This document shows positions 1 through 11,619 of a stretch of DNA of 64,000 bases, piece after piece. Location of the stretch: the NCBI GenBank assembly GCA_015680685.1, contig MNCI01036755.1, positions 122,299-186,298 on the forward strand. Reading direction: 5' to 3'. The notes under the pieces are model-generated. The model made no database searches and was not told where the DNA came from. It saw only the letters and a program-made list of their open reading frames with translations. The stretch comes from Gnetum montanum. Lineage: Eukaryota > Streptophyta > Gnetopsida > Gnetales > Gnetaceae. Within the stretch, counting starts at the first letter, position 1. Each line of letters starts with the position of its first letter. The position numbers and the translations under genes were made by a program.

Positions 1-338
1 TCCTCTTCTTGTTCTGCTTCACCTAGCTCCTATGACATGGCTTTACCTACTCCACCACTCCATGCCTGGCACGTCCTCTAAGCATATATATAAATGCCTT
101 AGGTCAAACCCCAAAAGGTTACCTCAAGAGACACNTGTCCTCTAAGCATATATATAAATGCCTTAGGTCAAGCCCCAAAAGGTTACCTCAAGAGACACAT
201 TCATTATTGCAATGCACCCTTTTGGGTTTTAATTACAACTACTCTTTTGGGTTTTATTAAGATAATGATAACATTTGTTATCAAGAGGCATCATCTTCAT
301 TATGTAGCAGACCATTTGGGAATGGAGACATTACAATA
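1..338 (-). mobile_element. Element C: 3' LTR, cut by the window edge
   Basis: This segment matches the right part of the LTR at 11620-12193 in the same orientation. Shared features are the tract around 'taaatgcc', the 'gagacacat' stretch, the 'gataatgataaca' stretch and the terminal 'gacattacaa'. Read on the minus strand the LTR starts near 338 and runs out of the window at base 1. A purine-rich tract lies immediately inside it, as expected for a 3' LTR. It also contains a 62-bp duplication around a single N. Confidence 0.75.
73..198. repeat. Near-identical 62-bp direct duplication around an N
   Basis: Positions 73-134 and 137-198 are the same 62 bases with one difference. They are separated by an N at 135 and a T. 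The related LTR at 11620-12193 has only one copy of this stretch. A contig join that did not collapse an overlap explains this as well as a real tandem duplication. Confidence 0.9.
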
Positions 339-354
339 TACTCCTCTTAAGCTT
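339..354 (-). other. Element C polypurine tract
   Basis: On the minus strand the bases just before the 3' LTR read AAGCTTAAGAGGAGTA, a purine-rich tract directly abutting the LTR start. A plus-strand primer site is expected here if the LTR copies at 1-338 and 11620-12193 belong to one minus-strand element. The stretch 355-808 between this tract and the nuclease stop is AT-rich with nothing recognisable; in this model it is 3' untranslated sequence. Confidence 0.5.
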
Positions 355-921
355 TGTTTTTCCTCAAACAAGTCCATGCTCACTATCTTTTCTAGCTCCA
401 ATGCTTCTATTATGATCCTATGCTTCAATAATTTGGTTTCTTCTTTGAACTTGAAGTTGTTTTTTGCTTATTCTACAAACAAGATACATGTAAGAAAAAT
501 ATATGAAAAATTAAATATTACTTTCTTAATACTTACCTCATTTTCTAAAATAATGAAAAGGGATGAATTAGAGATTTACCAAACACCAATCAACTATCCT
601 AACCAGGGTCACACAAAGTGCAACTCAGATTTGATTATCCAAGTGAAGGTAGGGTATATTCTTTATTTCCAACTTTTGTTACCTTAGATATTTTATTTAT
701 TTAATTAAAATATAAATTAGATAATGACAAAAATAAAAATATTTATAAATAAAAGAATGGATGAGATACTTCTTGATCTTGATTAACCTTATGAATTGAT
801 GGAAGTAATTATAATTCTACCATAAGTGGTATATGATCAAATGGTCTTGTTCAAGATGGCAAGGCTTGGTCTTGATTTTTCTCCACTTCTTTTTTATAAA
901 TTAACTCTAGTAGATTGGTAG

Positions 922-926
922 CTTGG
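922..926. repeat. Element A target-site duplication, left copy (CTTGG)
   Basis: CTTGG directly precedes the LTR start TGATGAG at 927. The same five bases follow the other LTR at 7858-7862. Confidence 0.85.
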
Positions 927-1652
927 TGATGAGTGGCGAGGTACCCCCTAAACACATGATCCAGTCGAACTCCAAGGACTAAGTGCTTATGCGCCTTATG
1001 GAACACTTAAGGTTAATCAATCATTGTCTTCACAAGCTTACTTGTATTGTCATGGTTGTATGGTTAAGTAAGCTTGAGGTATGTGATTTTTATGTCTTTT
1101 ATCTTTTTAATGCCTATGCTAATAGGGGAAAGAGTGAAGAGACTAAGTAACTAACTTTCACTAACTAAGTTCTAATCATCCTAGCACCAGTATCTGTTTC
1201 CACTTGTCGTACACACCCTGAACCAGTGTAATGCTATTGGGATTACCAAACGCTATTCGTTACTAGGTTACTAAGCATAGCACACGTGCTTGAAGCAGTC
1301 GTACTGAATGCACTTAACTAGAAGAGTTAAGGGTTGAGAGATATTAAGTATCTAGGAAATAAATTAATCATTTAAAAATAATTAAATCCTATTTATCTTA
1401 GTCCATATGCTGCAAGGTTTATCAAAAAGTTCATGTTTATTGCCGTACACAAATGTATGCTTAGGTACAATTTTATCGAATAAAGATCCTTTCACTTTGA
1501 GATTCCTACTACGGGCACATGGAAGTTATTCTAACTCTGGAATGGTAAAATTGCAATAGTTTGGCTACGGGTCTGGATCTAGATGGAGAAACAAGGGAAG
1601 GCTTCCTCTTATTTATAGAATTTGCGGTGGGATGCAATATCACAGTTCATTA
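927..1652 (-). mobile_element. Element A 3' LTR (short form, 726 bp)
   Basis: It aligns with 7058-7857 over its whole length, including 'gtggcgaggtacccc', the 'gcttacttgtattgtcatgg' stretch and 'cttatttataga'. A TATA-like box on the minus strand lies at about 1611-1620. Compared with the 5' LTR it lacks about 48 bp of GATATC-rich sequence between the TATA box and the LTR start. Confidence 0.88.
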
Positions 1653-3890
1653 TACCCCCAAGACTGAATAAAAACTCATCCTCAAGTTCCTTACAAAATA
1701 TTGGGAAGGTATGGGATTATTGACTTGAATGATACTAATGGTAAATGGGGTGACATGTGAATGGATCATCATTACAATACATGAAAAATTAGTGTTTATG
1801 ACAACAAGAGTGAACACTATACACGTTTGACATCTGGCCTTATTCGGTAGCTGAGAGAGAGAGAGAGAGAGAGAGAGAAGTTTGTTGTTGCCAACGCCAA
1901 GATTATGCCTTTCATTGTTCATCCGTAAGCGCACCATCAATCTTGTTCCTTGCATAACTACTTCAGCACCAATCCATTCCAAGTGTTCCCTCCAGATCCA
2001 ATCTGTTGGTGTATGATTTCCATCTGCACACACAACACAGTCTTATATTAGCAAGGGTAAATGAAACACAATGCAATTGATACCTTGCCTCAGTGTAAGG
2101 TCCATTGGTTGAGTTGTGATATGGTTGATGTGGATTCTAGAGATATAATAATGGTGACTACCCAAGGTGTAGGGGTTAGGAGAAAATTGAAAAAATTGGG
2201 CCAAGACCCCCATGACTAATTGCGAACCTCTGGTAGTGAGAGAATGGAGAAAGATAAGGAATAAGAAAGATGGAGAAAAAGAGACAATTGTAACACCAAT
2301 GAAATGGATGTCAGAGATGGAAATGAAAAAAATAGAAATTTATTGTAGAAATTTTTAAGGAAAAGAAATTAACTGATGCACCAAATAGGAATGCTAGTGG
2401 GTCTTCCCCAAAGAAAGCTCATGCCCTTAATGCCCTGACATTTCCACATTCAAAGAGTCCATGGGCTCTGGAAATTTCATTTGGAAGAAAGAGTTAAAGT
2501 CTTTACCACAAGAGTTTACCAAAAAGAAAATAATGCGTCAACCAAAATATAGACTACTGATATAATCGACAATGAGGTGAACAATGGAGGAAGAACAATG
2601 GAAAGAAGAGAATGGAATGGAGTCCCAAAAACAAGGTAGTGTACAACCACTTTTGTGTTTATGGTTAATGTGACTTAGTAGATCCCATTCCAACTCTAGC
2701 CTCAAACAATCCACATCCAGTGACTTCACATTAATACATTCGGCCAATCCATCCACCTAAAGTAACATGAATGCCTCCCTCAAAGAGTCACCACCATTCC
2801 AACGAAATGAGAAAAGGAGAAGTAGGAAGTGAGAAGGGCATTAGAGGGAACATGTTTATTTGGTTCCATAACTAGTGCTTGTAGCCCAAATGATTATTTC
2901 ATCTAAGGGGTGTGCTTTGAATTCCAACTTTGTTTGTCTTTTCTTTTTATATTTTTGTGTGAGAACCACACCATGCAAAGACTTATTATTTTTATTTTCT
3001 CAGCTTCCCGATAATGGGGTAACGTTGGAACGGTAAGAAAACTCAAGAAGAAAACATCCAAGCACCCAAGAGAATGGCTAACACAAATGCATAAAGTTCC
3101 CTTGAAGTCACACCCTTTTCAATCCTTGAGTCCTTCCTTAGTTTGCAAAATACCCAGTCACCAATTCATTGCTAGTATTATTATTTTTTGAAGAAAGGAA
3201 CTGTACAGTTCCAAGCCAAGAGAGACCATAGAGATTCATGGATGCATGGATGATGTGGACTCATTGCCTGTTATATCAAAAGAACCATACCTTAGTATCA
3301 ACATCATAACTTAAAGGTAAAAACCAAACATTAGCAACCAATAGCATATAGTTCATACCATCATCAAGAGCACTTATTGGGTGACAAACTTAACAAAATG
3401 GGTAAACACATACACACACACACACAAATAAAAGAAAAAGTATGAATGATGTTGCAAAACAAAAAAGAAAAAAATTTAAAGAAATTTGTAAAACAAAATT
3501 GTGTAAAACAAAAACTTAAAAAGGAACCGAGGGCCTCGATTGATCAGCATAGATGACCATCTCTCCCATGACTGAATTGAAAGGGAGAGATCTGAAATAA
3601 TGAGCACTTGTTTGAATTTTTTAGAAGTGTCCAACTTCTCCCAATTGATGTTTTCGGGTTAAGGGTTGGAAGTTGGCGACACTCATGCTCCAATGTATCT
3701 ATGCTTTCATTGTGGGTGCAATCTGTTCCCCCAGTTAGTTCCATGCATGTTGGTGAGTTGCTCTTTTGATTAGCTATTAATCACTGGGTGTTTTCTTGTT
3801 GTGTGATTGCTACATATAGGCACTTTTGTATGTTAGTTTCCTGGGCACACCGATTGCATACAGGAAATGCTGAACATTCCTGTCTACCAT
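1653..3890 (-). other. Element A 3' internal region, no recognisable gene
   Basis: Between the protease-like stretch and the 3' LTR there are only short broken frames on both strands. It includes a (GA)n run near 1853-1878 and a (CA)n run near 3407-3426. In the related element B this position holds a second ORF; I cannot recognise a counterpart here. An ancient, heavily mutated extra gene cannot be excluded. Confidence 0.5.
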
Positions 3891-3894
3891 CACC

Positions 3895-4330
3895 CTATGT
3901 ATCACTGTATGTGATGCATGGAACCTTCTTCTTCTCGATCTTCCCATAAGTGTTTTCCTTAGATATTTCTAGGAAAAGATCACGGATTCCTAGGAATGCA
4001 TTTATGGTGCTGAGCCATGCCCTTCTCATTATTATTGGGAAGTCCCCTTTGTCATTGTTTACTTCTAGCACTAGGAAATCAGCTGGGTATGACCACCCAC
4101 ACACAGTGGTAATGACATATTCCACCAATCCCAAAGGAATGGTGATGGACTAGTTAGCCATCTCTAAGAAAATATTACTCTTCTTTAGTGGAGGTAGATT
4201 CCACAATTTATACATTTTTTGGGATATTAAGTTAACTCTGGAACTTGAGTTAAGAAGAGCTTTACGAGGTTCATTCCCAATTACTTAGAGGTAGATTAAG
4301 GGACTTTTGGGGTTAGAGAATTTCCTGGGA
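3895..4330 (-). pseudogene. Element A retropepsin-like (protease) remnant
   Basis: The minus-strand translation carries the plant Ty3/gypsy protease pattern: a degenerate active-site region 'LLNSSSRVNLISQKMY', where Asp-Ser/Thr-Gly would be expected, then 'IPLGLVEYVI', 'YPADFLVLEV' and 'FPIIMRRAWLST' (usual form ends in GRPFL). The catalytic Asp and Gly are lost and there are stops, so no protease can be made. It follows gag in the correct order and orientation. The assignment rests on motif order, because identity to active families is limited. Confidence 0.6.
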
Positions 4331-4559
4331 AGGTGGGCCTCCTTGATCCAGTCAGTGATGGTATGTGTTAACATAACCGTGTGCATTGAGCTCTGTTTTT
4401 GATTTGAAGGGATCTCCGAAGCCTTGTTTGATGGAGAGGCGTTTAGAGGCTCAACCACTTGTGGTTGTGAGAGCTTGTTTGGAATGTTGGTTCTAAAGAA
4501 AGTTCTTCTCTTTGTATAGCTATTAGAACTAATAGCAGGTTGGAGGTTTACAGCTCTTG

Positions 4560-6911
4560 TAGCATTACGTTGTTGCGGTTGAGTGGGGAGTTTCCCTTGC
4601 ATCGCTGGAGTGGGTGGTAGTGGAGCTATCAGTGTGAGAGTCGCGGATGGGTTGGGAGGATGGTATATCTATGGGTTGTCTCTTCTAGGAGAAGGAGTCC
4701 TATAATACTCCCAAGCTTGGTAGTGATGTTGTGGGGTTACGTGATCGATAGAGTCACTTGGAGAGACTGGTTGCTACATGTAATAGCCATATGGATTTGG
4801 TTGCCAGTAAGGGTATTGTTGCCTTGGTGATGGCATCCCCCATGACTGTGGGTATTGCCACTACTAGTGTTGCTCAATAGGTTGTGGTGGATTTCCACTT
4901 GGATAATATGTTAAGGGTTGGTGGAACTACCTTGGGTTACCTTGGGGATAAGGTAACCTTTGGGGTGCTTGCCATTTGTTAAGTCTTGGGTTGAGTGCAT
5001 ACAACCCAGACTCTTGTAGTTGTGAGATTATTGGTCAACATCCATTAGGATGGTCATATTGACATATCTCACACCCACCATCATTTTTTGAATCAGAATC
5101 CACAACCTCTTTGGTGATAGTCATTTTACCCTTACCTTTGTTACGTGCATGGTCCAAATCTCTCCTCTTCTTCTTATCATAGTCACTACTTCGCTCCTTA
5201 GACTCCTCTACGATTTTAAGGAAAGTTTTGAATCTACTATCCAAGGAGTCCCACATTTGATTTATCTTAGCTAACACTTATGTTGTTAATTTTTGAAGTG
5301 GCAAGGTTTTTCTATTCACCATCTCCTTGAGTGGTGACTCTTCCTCCTCCTCACAGAATCTTACTCCCCTTTTTTGGAGGGAAAGATTGTGGTTGTACTC
5401 TTCTACACTTTCTCTCTTACGTAGCTCTCCTTTTTCCTTAGCTACTTGCTCCAAAAATCTATGAACCTCATGAGATCTAAGCTCTGATAATCTGCCTTGG
5501 GCATATGTTCTAAGGGTTCTCCTAGTTTTGTGCCTAAGCCCATCTATGAGATGGCGTAGTTGATCCCATTGTGCATAACCATGGCTCGGGCAATGATGTA
5601 ACAGTGCATAATATCAGCCCATGGCAGCATCCAAGGGTTCATGATTTCCCTGATTCCATCCTTGAATCTGCTTTCACAAGTTGGACACCTGGGAGTACAT
5701 TTGATATTTATCATTAAATAGTTCTAACATCGTACTCCACCTTCAAATGGATTCCAGTTCTAAGGATTGGTACCAGCTTTCTACTTCTTTTATTAGTGTC
5801 CTTGGGAACAACTTTAACTTTTTTTAGTTGTTTTCAATGTTCTTCAAGGCACAGGCATCATGAAATTCTTGTAAGTGGTTCTAAGGATCAGTGTTGTATC
5901 CCCCCTCAAATCGTGGGATATTATTCATGTCTAGTCTCTTGATCCTGCTATCTTTCTGGTGCCTTGCAGGTATTCTAACGGCCTCCATAATGTCTAACAT
6001 ACTTTGGGTTGCAAGTAGGGGTTCTTCATTGTCATTCTTCTCATAGCGTCTGTGATGTCTATGTGGTTCCCTACTTTTCCTTCTTCCATGCCATGATTCC
6101 CTAGAGTGCCCTCGTCCTCATTCTCGACTCTTTCGTAAGTTTTCTCACTATGTTTACCCTTATCCTCATGGTTGGGTTCTTTGTGACTATGTCCCAATAT
6201 AGAAGGAGAGGGTGAATGAGACAATGAAGGTGAAGAGGAATGAGAACCATCACCATGACAATGTTTCCTTCCTTCCCTTCGGTGATCCTGGCCCCGATTG
6301 TGATGATGATTAGACTACCCACCGTTGTCATGTGTTTGTGTTCCCTCATTAAACACTTGGTGGTCATGGGGATCAAAAATAGGATTTTGAATCATGGAGT
6401 GAAGGTTCTAATACCCCACCTCCTCACCATCATTAGGAGGGGGAACATCATTTGATGGGGAACCTTTTAGAATTGGTTTGCCATCTCCAATTTCTATTAG
6501 AACATGCGGGATGTTTTGGGGCCCTTTACCCTTCAATGATGTATAGTATCTCTCTTGTTGCAAGTCCCTTTGATGTTTCACTTCTGTGGGATGGTAATCT
6601 CTTGTGTCATAGTCACATGCAACGTACTCCACGTATAGTTGTGACATGCCTATTCGTGCAAGAGCATGAAGGAGCATGTTGGGGACTGCTCGGTCTAGGG
6701 GCAACACTATGTTACCCTGCAAGTCTCTCCAATGCAGTTGTTCATCTTGATGGAGGATAAAAGTAAAGTAGGGTATATACTCATTGTGATGAGTATACAC
6801 TACCTAAAATTGTTGAGGAACTGGTGGATCTGGGTTACATGTGTTGTGCTACCGACTGTCTCTTGTGTGATCCCTAGGTGGTGAAGTGCTTTTGTGCGAA
6901 GAAGAAGACAT
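4560..6911 (-). pseudogene. Element A gag, decayed
   Basis: A probable start at 6911 begins 'MSSSSHKSTSPPRDHTRD'. The retrotransposon gag core at about 5990-5450 contains 'FEGGYNTDP', 'KLKLFPRTL', 'RWSTMLELFNDKYQ' and 'HLIDGLRHKTRRTL'. These line up segment by segment with the gag of element B. A zinc-knuckle-like motif 'CEICQYDHPNGC' is near 5060. The C-terminal part is Pro/Gln/Asn-rich. The frame is broken by many stops, so the element depends on gag from elsewhere or is dead. Confidence 0.75.
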
Positions 6912-7037
6912 TGTTATCTTCTTTGGTGTGCTACTGACCGTTATCTTAATTTTCCTTTGATCAATCCTAAGGGTTTGTTTAAGCTTCCCAATGATGTGGA
7001 TGATTTCTTATGTTCTATGTAGCACACAAAAAACTAA

Positions 7038-7057
7038 GTCCCCGACAACGGTGCCAA
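7038..7057 (-). other. Element A primer-binding site
   Basis: The minus strand reads TTGGCACCGTTGTCGGGGAC directly inside the 5' LTR. It is a lightly mutated version of the site in element B. From memory, this class is used by Athila/Calypso-type plant elements and is assigned to tRNA-Asp. Confidence 0.8.
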
Positions 7058-7857
7058 AGATGAGTGGCGAGGTAACCCTACACTCAACCATACAAATACG
7101 AGCGTTACACATGTGATATGGTCGAACTCCAAGGACTAAGTGCTTACATGACTTATGGAACACTTAAGGTTAATCAATCGTTGTTTTCCTAAGCTTACTT
7201 GTATTGTCATGGTTGTATGCTTAAGTAAGCTTGAGGTATGTGATTTTTATGTCTTTTATCTTTTTAACGCCTATGCTAATAGGGGAAAGGGTGAAGAGAC
7301 TAAGTAACTAACTTTCAATAACTAGGTTCTAATTTTCCTAGCAGCAGTATCTATTCCCACTTGCCATACACACCCTGAACCAGTGCAACGCTACTAGGAT
7401 TACCAAACGCTATTCGTTACTGGGTTACCAAGCGTAGCACATGTGCTCGAAGCGATCGTATTGAATGCACTTAACTAGGAGAGTTAAGGATTGAGAGAGA
7501 TTAAGTATCTAGGAAAGAAATTAATCATTTAACAATAATTAAATCCTATTTATCTTAGTCCATATACTACAAGGTTTATCAGAAAGTTCATCTTTATTGC
7601 CGTACACAAATGTGTGCTCAGGTACAATTCTCTTGAATAAAGATCTGTTCACTCTGAGACTCCTACTGCGGGCACATGGAAATTATTCTAACTCTGGAAT
7701 GGTAAAATTGCTATAGTTTGGGTAAGGGTCTAGATCTAGATGGAGAAATAAGGAAAGGCCACCTCTTATTTATAGAACTTGCAGCGAGACGTGATATTGC
7801 ATACGCGATATCGCGTGGGTGGACATGATATCATGTACACGATATCACGGTTCATCA
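7058..7857 (-). mobile_element. Element A 5' LTR (long form, 800 bp)
   Basis: On the minus strand it starts TGATGAACCGTG and ends CTCATC(T/A) next to the PBS. The U3 contains four GATATC/GATATT palindrome cores at 7791-7850, followed by a TATA box CTATAAATAAG at 7765-7775. The same arrangement occurs in the 5' LTR of element B and inside B. Confidence 0.88.
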
Positions 7858-7862
7858 CTTGG
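7858..7862. repeat. Element A target-site duplication, right copy (CTTGG)
   Basis: CTTGG directly follows the LTR end TTCATCA at 7857 and matches 922-926. Confidence 0.85.
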
Positions 7863-8916
7863 AGAAATCAATTTTCATACTAAATATAATCCAAAGTCTC
7901 AATGAAGAATGTTATTGATCCATCCTCATTAATTATAGCAAAAAAATTGGTAAATTGTGGTTCTGGATGAGTACTATCCATGAACACAATCTGTTCCTGA
8001 ATTTTGGAATCTGATTTATCTATTGAAGATTCAAAGTAAGAAGAATATGTAGTAGCAATGGAATTTTATGTTGAATTGAGGGAAACATCTTGAAATCAGG
8101 TTCAGGTTCCACAAATTCCTTTACACATCCATAATTGAAGAATTGATAGACACCGGTTCCAAATTTTGCATTGAAGTATCCAAAAAGAACAAATGGTATT
8201 GGATCAATATAGCTTAGGAATAAGTTATTTTTCAAGCTTTTTTCTATTTTCTTAATCAAGTATGCTCCTTGGCATAGTCTAACATTTGAACATATTGATT
8301 TGACAATCAAATGTGTGTTGACTACACATACGCATCTTCTTAACAATTGGATTTTTAGAATTGCTACCAAGGCTCTGTGATTTTTCCAAAATCTTGATTA
8401 GTTTTTCTTTCCCATCACTTGAATTTTTGGAATTTCAAAAATCATTTTTTCTAAACTCCAATCAAATATTTATACTAATTCAAACTCTATAAAAGATTGT
8501 GCAATCATCCATTTTGTGAGTTTTGCAATAGGCTAATCTATATGGCTCAAAAGAAAAGCTTCAACAAGAACCTTTTTTGCTTGTAAATACCTCTATATCC
8601 CATCTTTTCCAAGTCTAGTTGGAGTTGGTATAGAAACTCCCATGGAGAGACTTCTTGTAGGCATAAAACATCAGCATCCAAATCTTGTAACTTTGCTAAT
8701 ATGCATGGATATTGATATTCATGCCAATCCAAGGACAATGGTGGACATAGTGGATGTTGCTTCTCACTTGCTAGGGATCTTGCAACCACATTGTATGCTA
8801 CAACTTTCATTCTCATTCTTGGATTCTTTGCTAGACCATTACTCTTTACATGTATCATACATCTTGATGGAACAAGATTATGACTCTCCATGTTGTTTTA
8901 CTATATGATTTGATTG

Positions 8917-11603
8917 TAAAACAAATTTACGTACATCTTATTGACCACTTTTGTTCATCAACTAATTAACTGATTTGCTACATTATCTAATTATTAACGA
9001 CCTTTCTACCCCACTTAAGTACATTGAATCTGGTAGTGTGCTAATGAAAAACTAGAGTTTTAGGAAGCTAAAATTATCTATCTACATAGGTTAAAGACTT
9101 AATCTCAAGGTTCAAAAGGTTAAATTTGTAAGTTTTGACAATTAAATTATTAGACATGATAGTTACATAAAGTTATGATCTTTTTAAGACAAATTTTATG
9201 ATATCACTGAATTATTGAGTACCTAGATAATAAATTTGATCTTACCATTAAGTTCAAAAGGGTGAAAAATGTTGAAAATGACTATTCATATGTTAAAAAA
9301 GGACATTGTATGCTTGAGTTATGCTAAAATTAAGCTTTTGAGTGTATTGAGGTACTATGTTTAGTAAGGGATGAAAACTAATTTTCAAGGTTTCATGAGT
9401 TGGATCTAACTTTACCATTGTATCCAAAATGTTGAATTCTATAAGAAATGACTCTTCGTTCATTGAAAAATGCTTTTAAAATCAGAATTTATGATTTCTA
9501 AGGTCTAGAACCTATGGCACGAAAAATAGGACTTTCTGAGAGGTCACCCATCCCACTACCACTTTCAGAAAAATGCACTTAATTATAAAGTCTTTGTCTT
9601 ATTTGTTACCACTATATCAAATTCTTTTTTAAAAGTTCTTGATCACATTTCTAATTTTAAAGTAATGTTCCTCGAAAAAAGAATTTTAATTCTCCATCAC
9701 TTGATGAAAAATTAAAATTTTCCATCTGTTGATAGAAACTTTGAATTTTCCATAGAAAATTTTCTTATTACTGGAAGGGGCAGTGATTTCTAGTGTTGGT
9801 AGTGTCTGTGGTGCATTGGAAGGGGTAGTGATTCTTAGCATTAGTGATGTCCATGATGTGTTATAAATAGTAGTGATTCTCAATGTCAACAATGTTCATG
9901 GAGCATCAAAAGGGGCAATGATTTCCAACATTGAAGGTGTCCACGGGTACTTTGGATGGTCCAAAATTATGATGGATTTTTTGGTGATGGTGACAACAAT
10001 GGCAGTGACAGTAGCAAAAGTGGTGGTAAAAACAATATACATGTCAACAACAAGAAATGCAGTGAATTTTATAGATAAGGGTTTCTTTCCCTTGCAGCGG
10101 TAGGCAAGGGTTTGCTAGGGTTGTAGGTGGTGAGGTGAGGTAGTGCAGTCATGTATTATGGTAGGCAATGGATGTAGCTAATGGTGGTAATGGTGAAGAA
10201 TGACAAGTGGCAAGCAATGTGTGTGGCATAGGTGAGGGCAAGACTTGATGTAAGCAAATGATGACAAGTGATGAGTAGCATGTGTGGTGGTAAATGTCAA
10301 CACTATGGCATACAATGATGAGCGGCAGTGGGAAATGGTGCAAGTTGTAGGAAACAATGCAACATCGGTGATAGAAGACATTAGTAGAGATGACACATAA
10401 CAGTGGAGGCCCCATGCAAAAATTGGACTAGCCATGACACTACAAGACCGAGCCTTGTGGCCTTGCTACCATTAGTAGCATGGGGCCAACTACAATTGTA
10501 ACCCTTAGGACCTTAATTTTTTTTAATGAAATTTGATAAACAAAGAAAAATAATTTTAAATCACGAAGGGGAGAGGCTTGGGTTTGAACCCATGATCTCT
10601 TGTTCTTTTTTTCTTGAATGAATATTTTTTAACAAAAAATATTTTAAACATTTTTAAAAAACTTTTATTATTATTTTATTTGAGCATGGACAATGAGAAA
10701 CTTTAAACATTGATATCTCTTAAATTATAAGTCTGATCAAGACAAAATTTGTATTATTGGAATCATCTGGACAAGTACTATTCATTGGATGCAGCCTTAT
10801 TATTCAAAAATGAATTTGGAATTTTAGAAATTAAGAGGACTAAAATAGCCTATTTTGTTAAACTGACATTACTAGGCTAACATATGGGTAATTTGAGATA
10901 TTCTAGATTTCTTAGATTTTATTGTAAATGATGTCCTAATCCTATGATAGGAATATAATATTTATACCTTATAATTTAACAAGTATGATGGTTATAACTT
11001 CTCATATCATGATCATACCCTAATGAGGTATTGAGGAGAAGATTATGACAACATCCTTTACTAAGTATTGGTTTTCCTATGGGGATCAAACAATCTTATG
11101 GATGGGTTTGACTCCCTTATTCTATCAATACCTAGGTCTTAGTATTGTGAATAATGCCTAGTTACAAGGGTTAAGTGCTTTAAACAAAACAAGATCAATC
11201 CAGGTCATGGTTATTAACTTTTTTTTTTGGAAGAAACTTAACAATGATCTCAATCAATTATTTTTTATAGTATTTAGATGGATAAGAGTTACCTAGACTG
11301 GTGTATCCTTATCTTCCCAACATCTCTTAAAATTAATGAATCTTAATGAGGCATAATTAGATCTTCATTGGTCAATGATATCCATGAAAAAAATTTTGTT
11401 AGTTGGTGGAATCTATGTATTTCGTAGATGTCTAATCCATTATTCATAAAATCAATGGACAAGTATCTTCTAGCTTACATCTCAAACATATGATGCATTT
11501 GATGATGATCAATAACTTTCCTTGTGTTGTGGCTTCATGATTCATCATCAAGTTCATGTTGTAGTCAATCCATGATTCTAAATGGCCCTTGGATCGTGGT
11601 TTT
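8917..11603 (-). other. Element C leader or 5' internal region, no recognisable gene
   Basis: This 2.7-kb stretch lies between the element C PBS and the captured nuclease. I see no gag, protease or RT motif on either strand. It contains a 45-bp tandem repeat at 9773-9952 and a GTG/ATG-rich low-complexity stretch to about 10440. If C is a gene-carrying non-autonomous element, this is its untranslated leader, possibly with part of the captured transcript's 5' region. Confidence 0.5.
9773..9952. repeat. 45-bp tandem repeat, four units
   Basis: Units at 9773-9817, 9818-9862, 9863-9907 and 9908-9952 share the pattern 'GGAAGGGGnAGTGATTnn' followed by a 'gtGtCcatGg'-like stretch. The unit length is a multiple of three, so a minus-strand frame reads 15-residue repeats ('LRITTPSNAP'), but I see no reason to call that frame a gene. 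Confidence 0.8.
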
Positions 11604-11616
11604 CTCTAATACCAAT
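11604..11616 (-). other. Element C primer-binding site (Met-tRNA-like)
   Basis: The minus strand reads TTGGTATTAGAGA three bases inside the LTR end. It is close to the common plant initiator-Met PBS TGGTATCAGAGC. Its position shows that the LTR at 11620-12193 is a 5' LTR and that the element runs toward lower coordinates. Confidence 0.65.
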
Positions 11617-11619
11617 TAT

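Larger units (their letters stand above)
927..7857 (-). mobile_element. Element A: non-autonomous Ty3/gypsy element (gag and protease only)
   Basis: This is a complete LTR element on the minus strand with LTRs at 7058-7857 and 927-1652, target-site duplication CTTGG, and a PBS inside the 5' LTR. A polypurine-like 'CTTGGGGGTA' lies just inside the 3' LTR at 1652. The interior holds a decayed gag and a protease-like stretch, but no RT, RNase H or integrase motif is visible in about 5.4 kb. LTR ends, PBS and gag are clearly related to element B at 27805-36444. The family resembles the gag-only elements described as TR-GAG, built on an Athila-like gag (family assignment is inference). It interrupts the captured nuclease of element C, so it is younger than C. 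Confidence 0.9.
809..8891 (-). pseudogene. Captured CCR4/nocturnin-type EEP nuclease gene, decayed and split by element A
   Basis: This is a decayed copy of an endonuclease/exonuclease/phosphatase protein of the plant CCR4-homologue group, whose active members shorten mRNA poly(A) tails. Visible in order on the minus strand are 'KVVAYNV' near the N-terminus, 'DADVLCLQEV' with the metal-binding Glu, 'THKMDDCTIFYR', 'CVVNTHL', 'LFGYFN' (usual GDFN, Asp lost to Tyr), 'HPEPQFTNF' and 'LDYI' next to 7862. Coding resumes at 921 with 'LLELIYKKEVEK' and 'DHIPLMVEL', ending at a stop at 809-811. Leaving out element A and one copy of its CTTGG duplication, the reading frame continues across the insertion. 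There are several stops and a spacer of about 50 bp near 8530. Excluding A, the copy is about 1.1 kb with no convincing introns, so it looks mRNA-derived. It lies in sense inside element C. Confidence 0.75.

Noticed and set aside
247-687. Plus-strand open frame of 146 codons
   Set aside because: It overlaps the 3' LTR of C and AT-rich untranslated sequence on the opposite strand, has no domain pattern and starts inside the LTR.
1853-1878. (GA)n and (CA)n runs in element A as regulatory sites
   Set aside because: They are ordinary microsatellites in a decayed non-coding stretch, with nothing to tie them to a promoter.
10565-10600. tRNA-like stretch (GGGTTTGAACCC)
   Set aside because: It resembles a T-arm box but there is no acceptor stem, anticodon arm or A box at tRNA spacing; it is probably a chance palindrome or an old SINE remnant.
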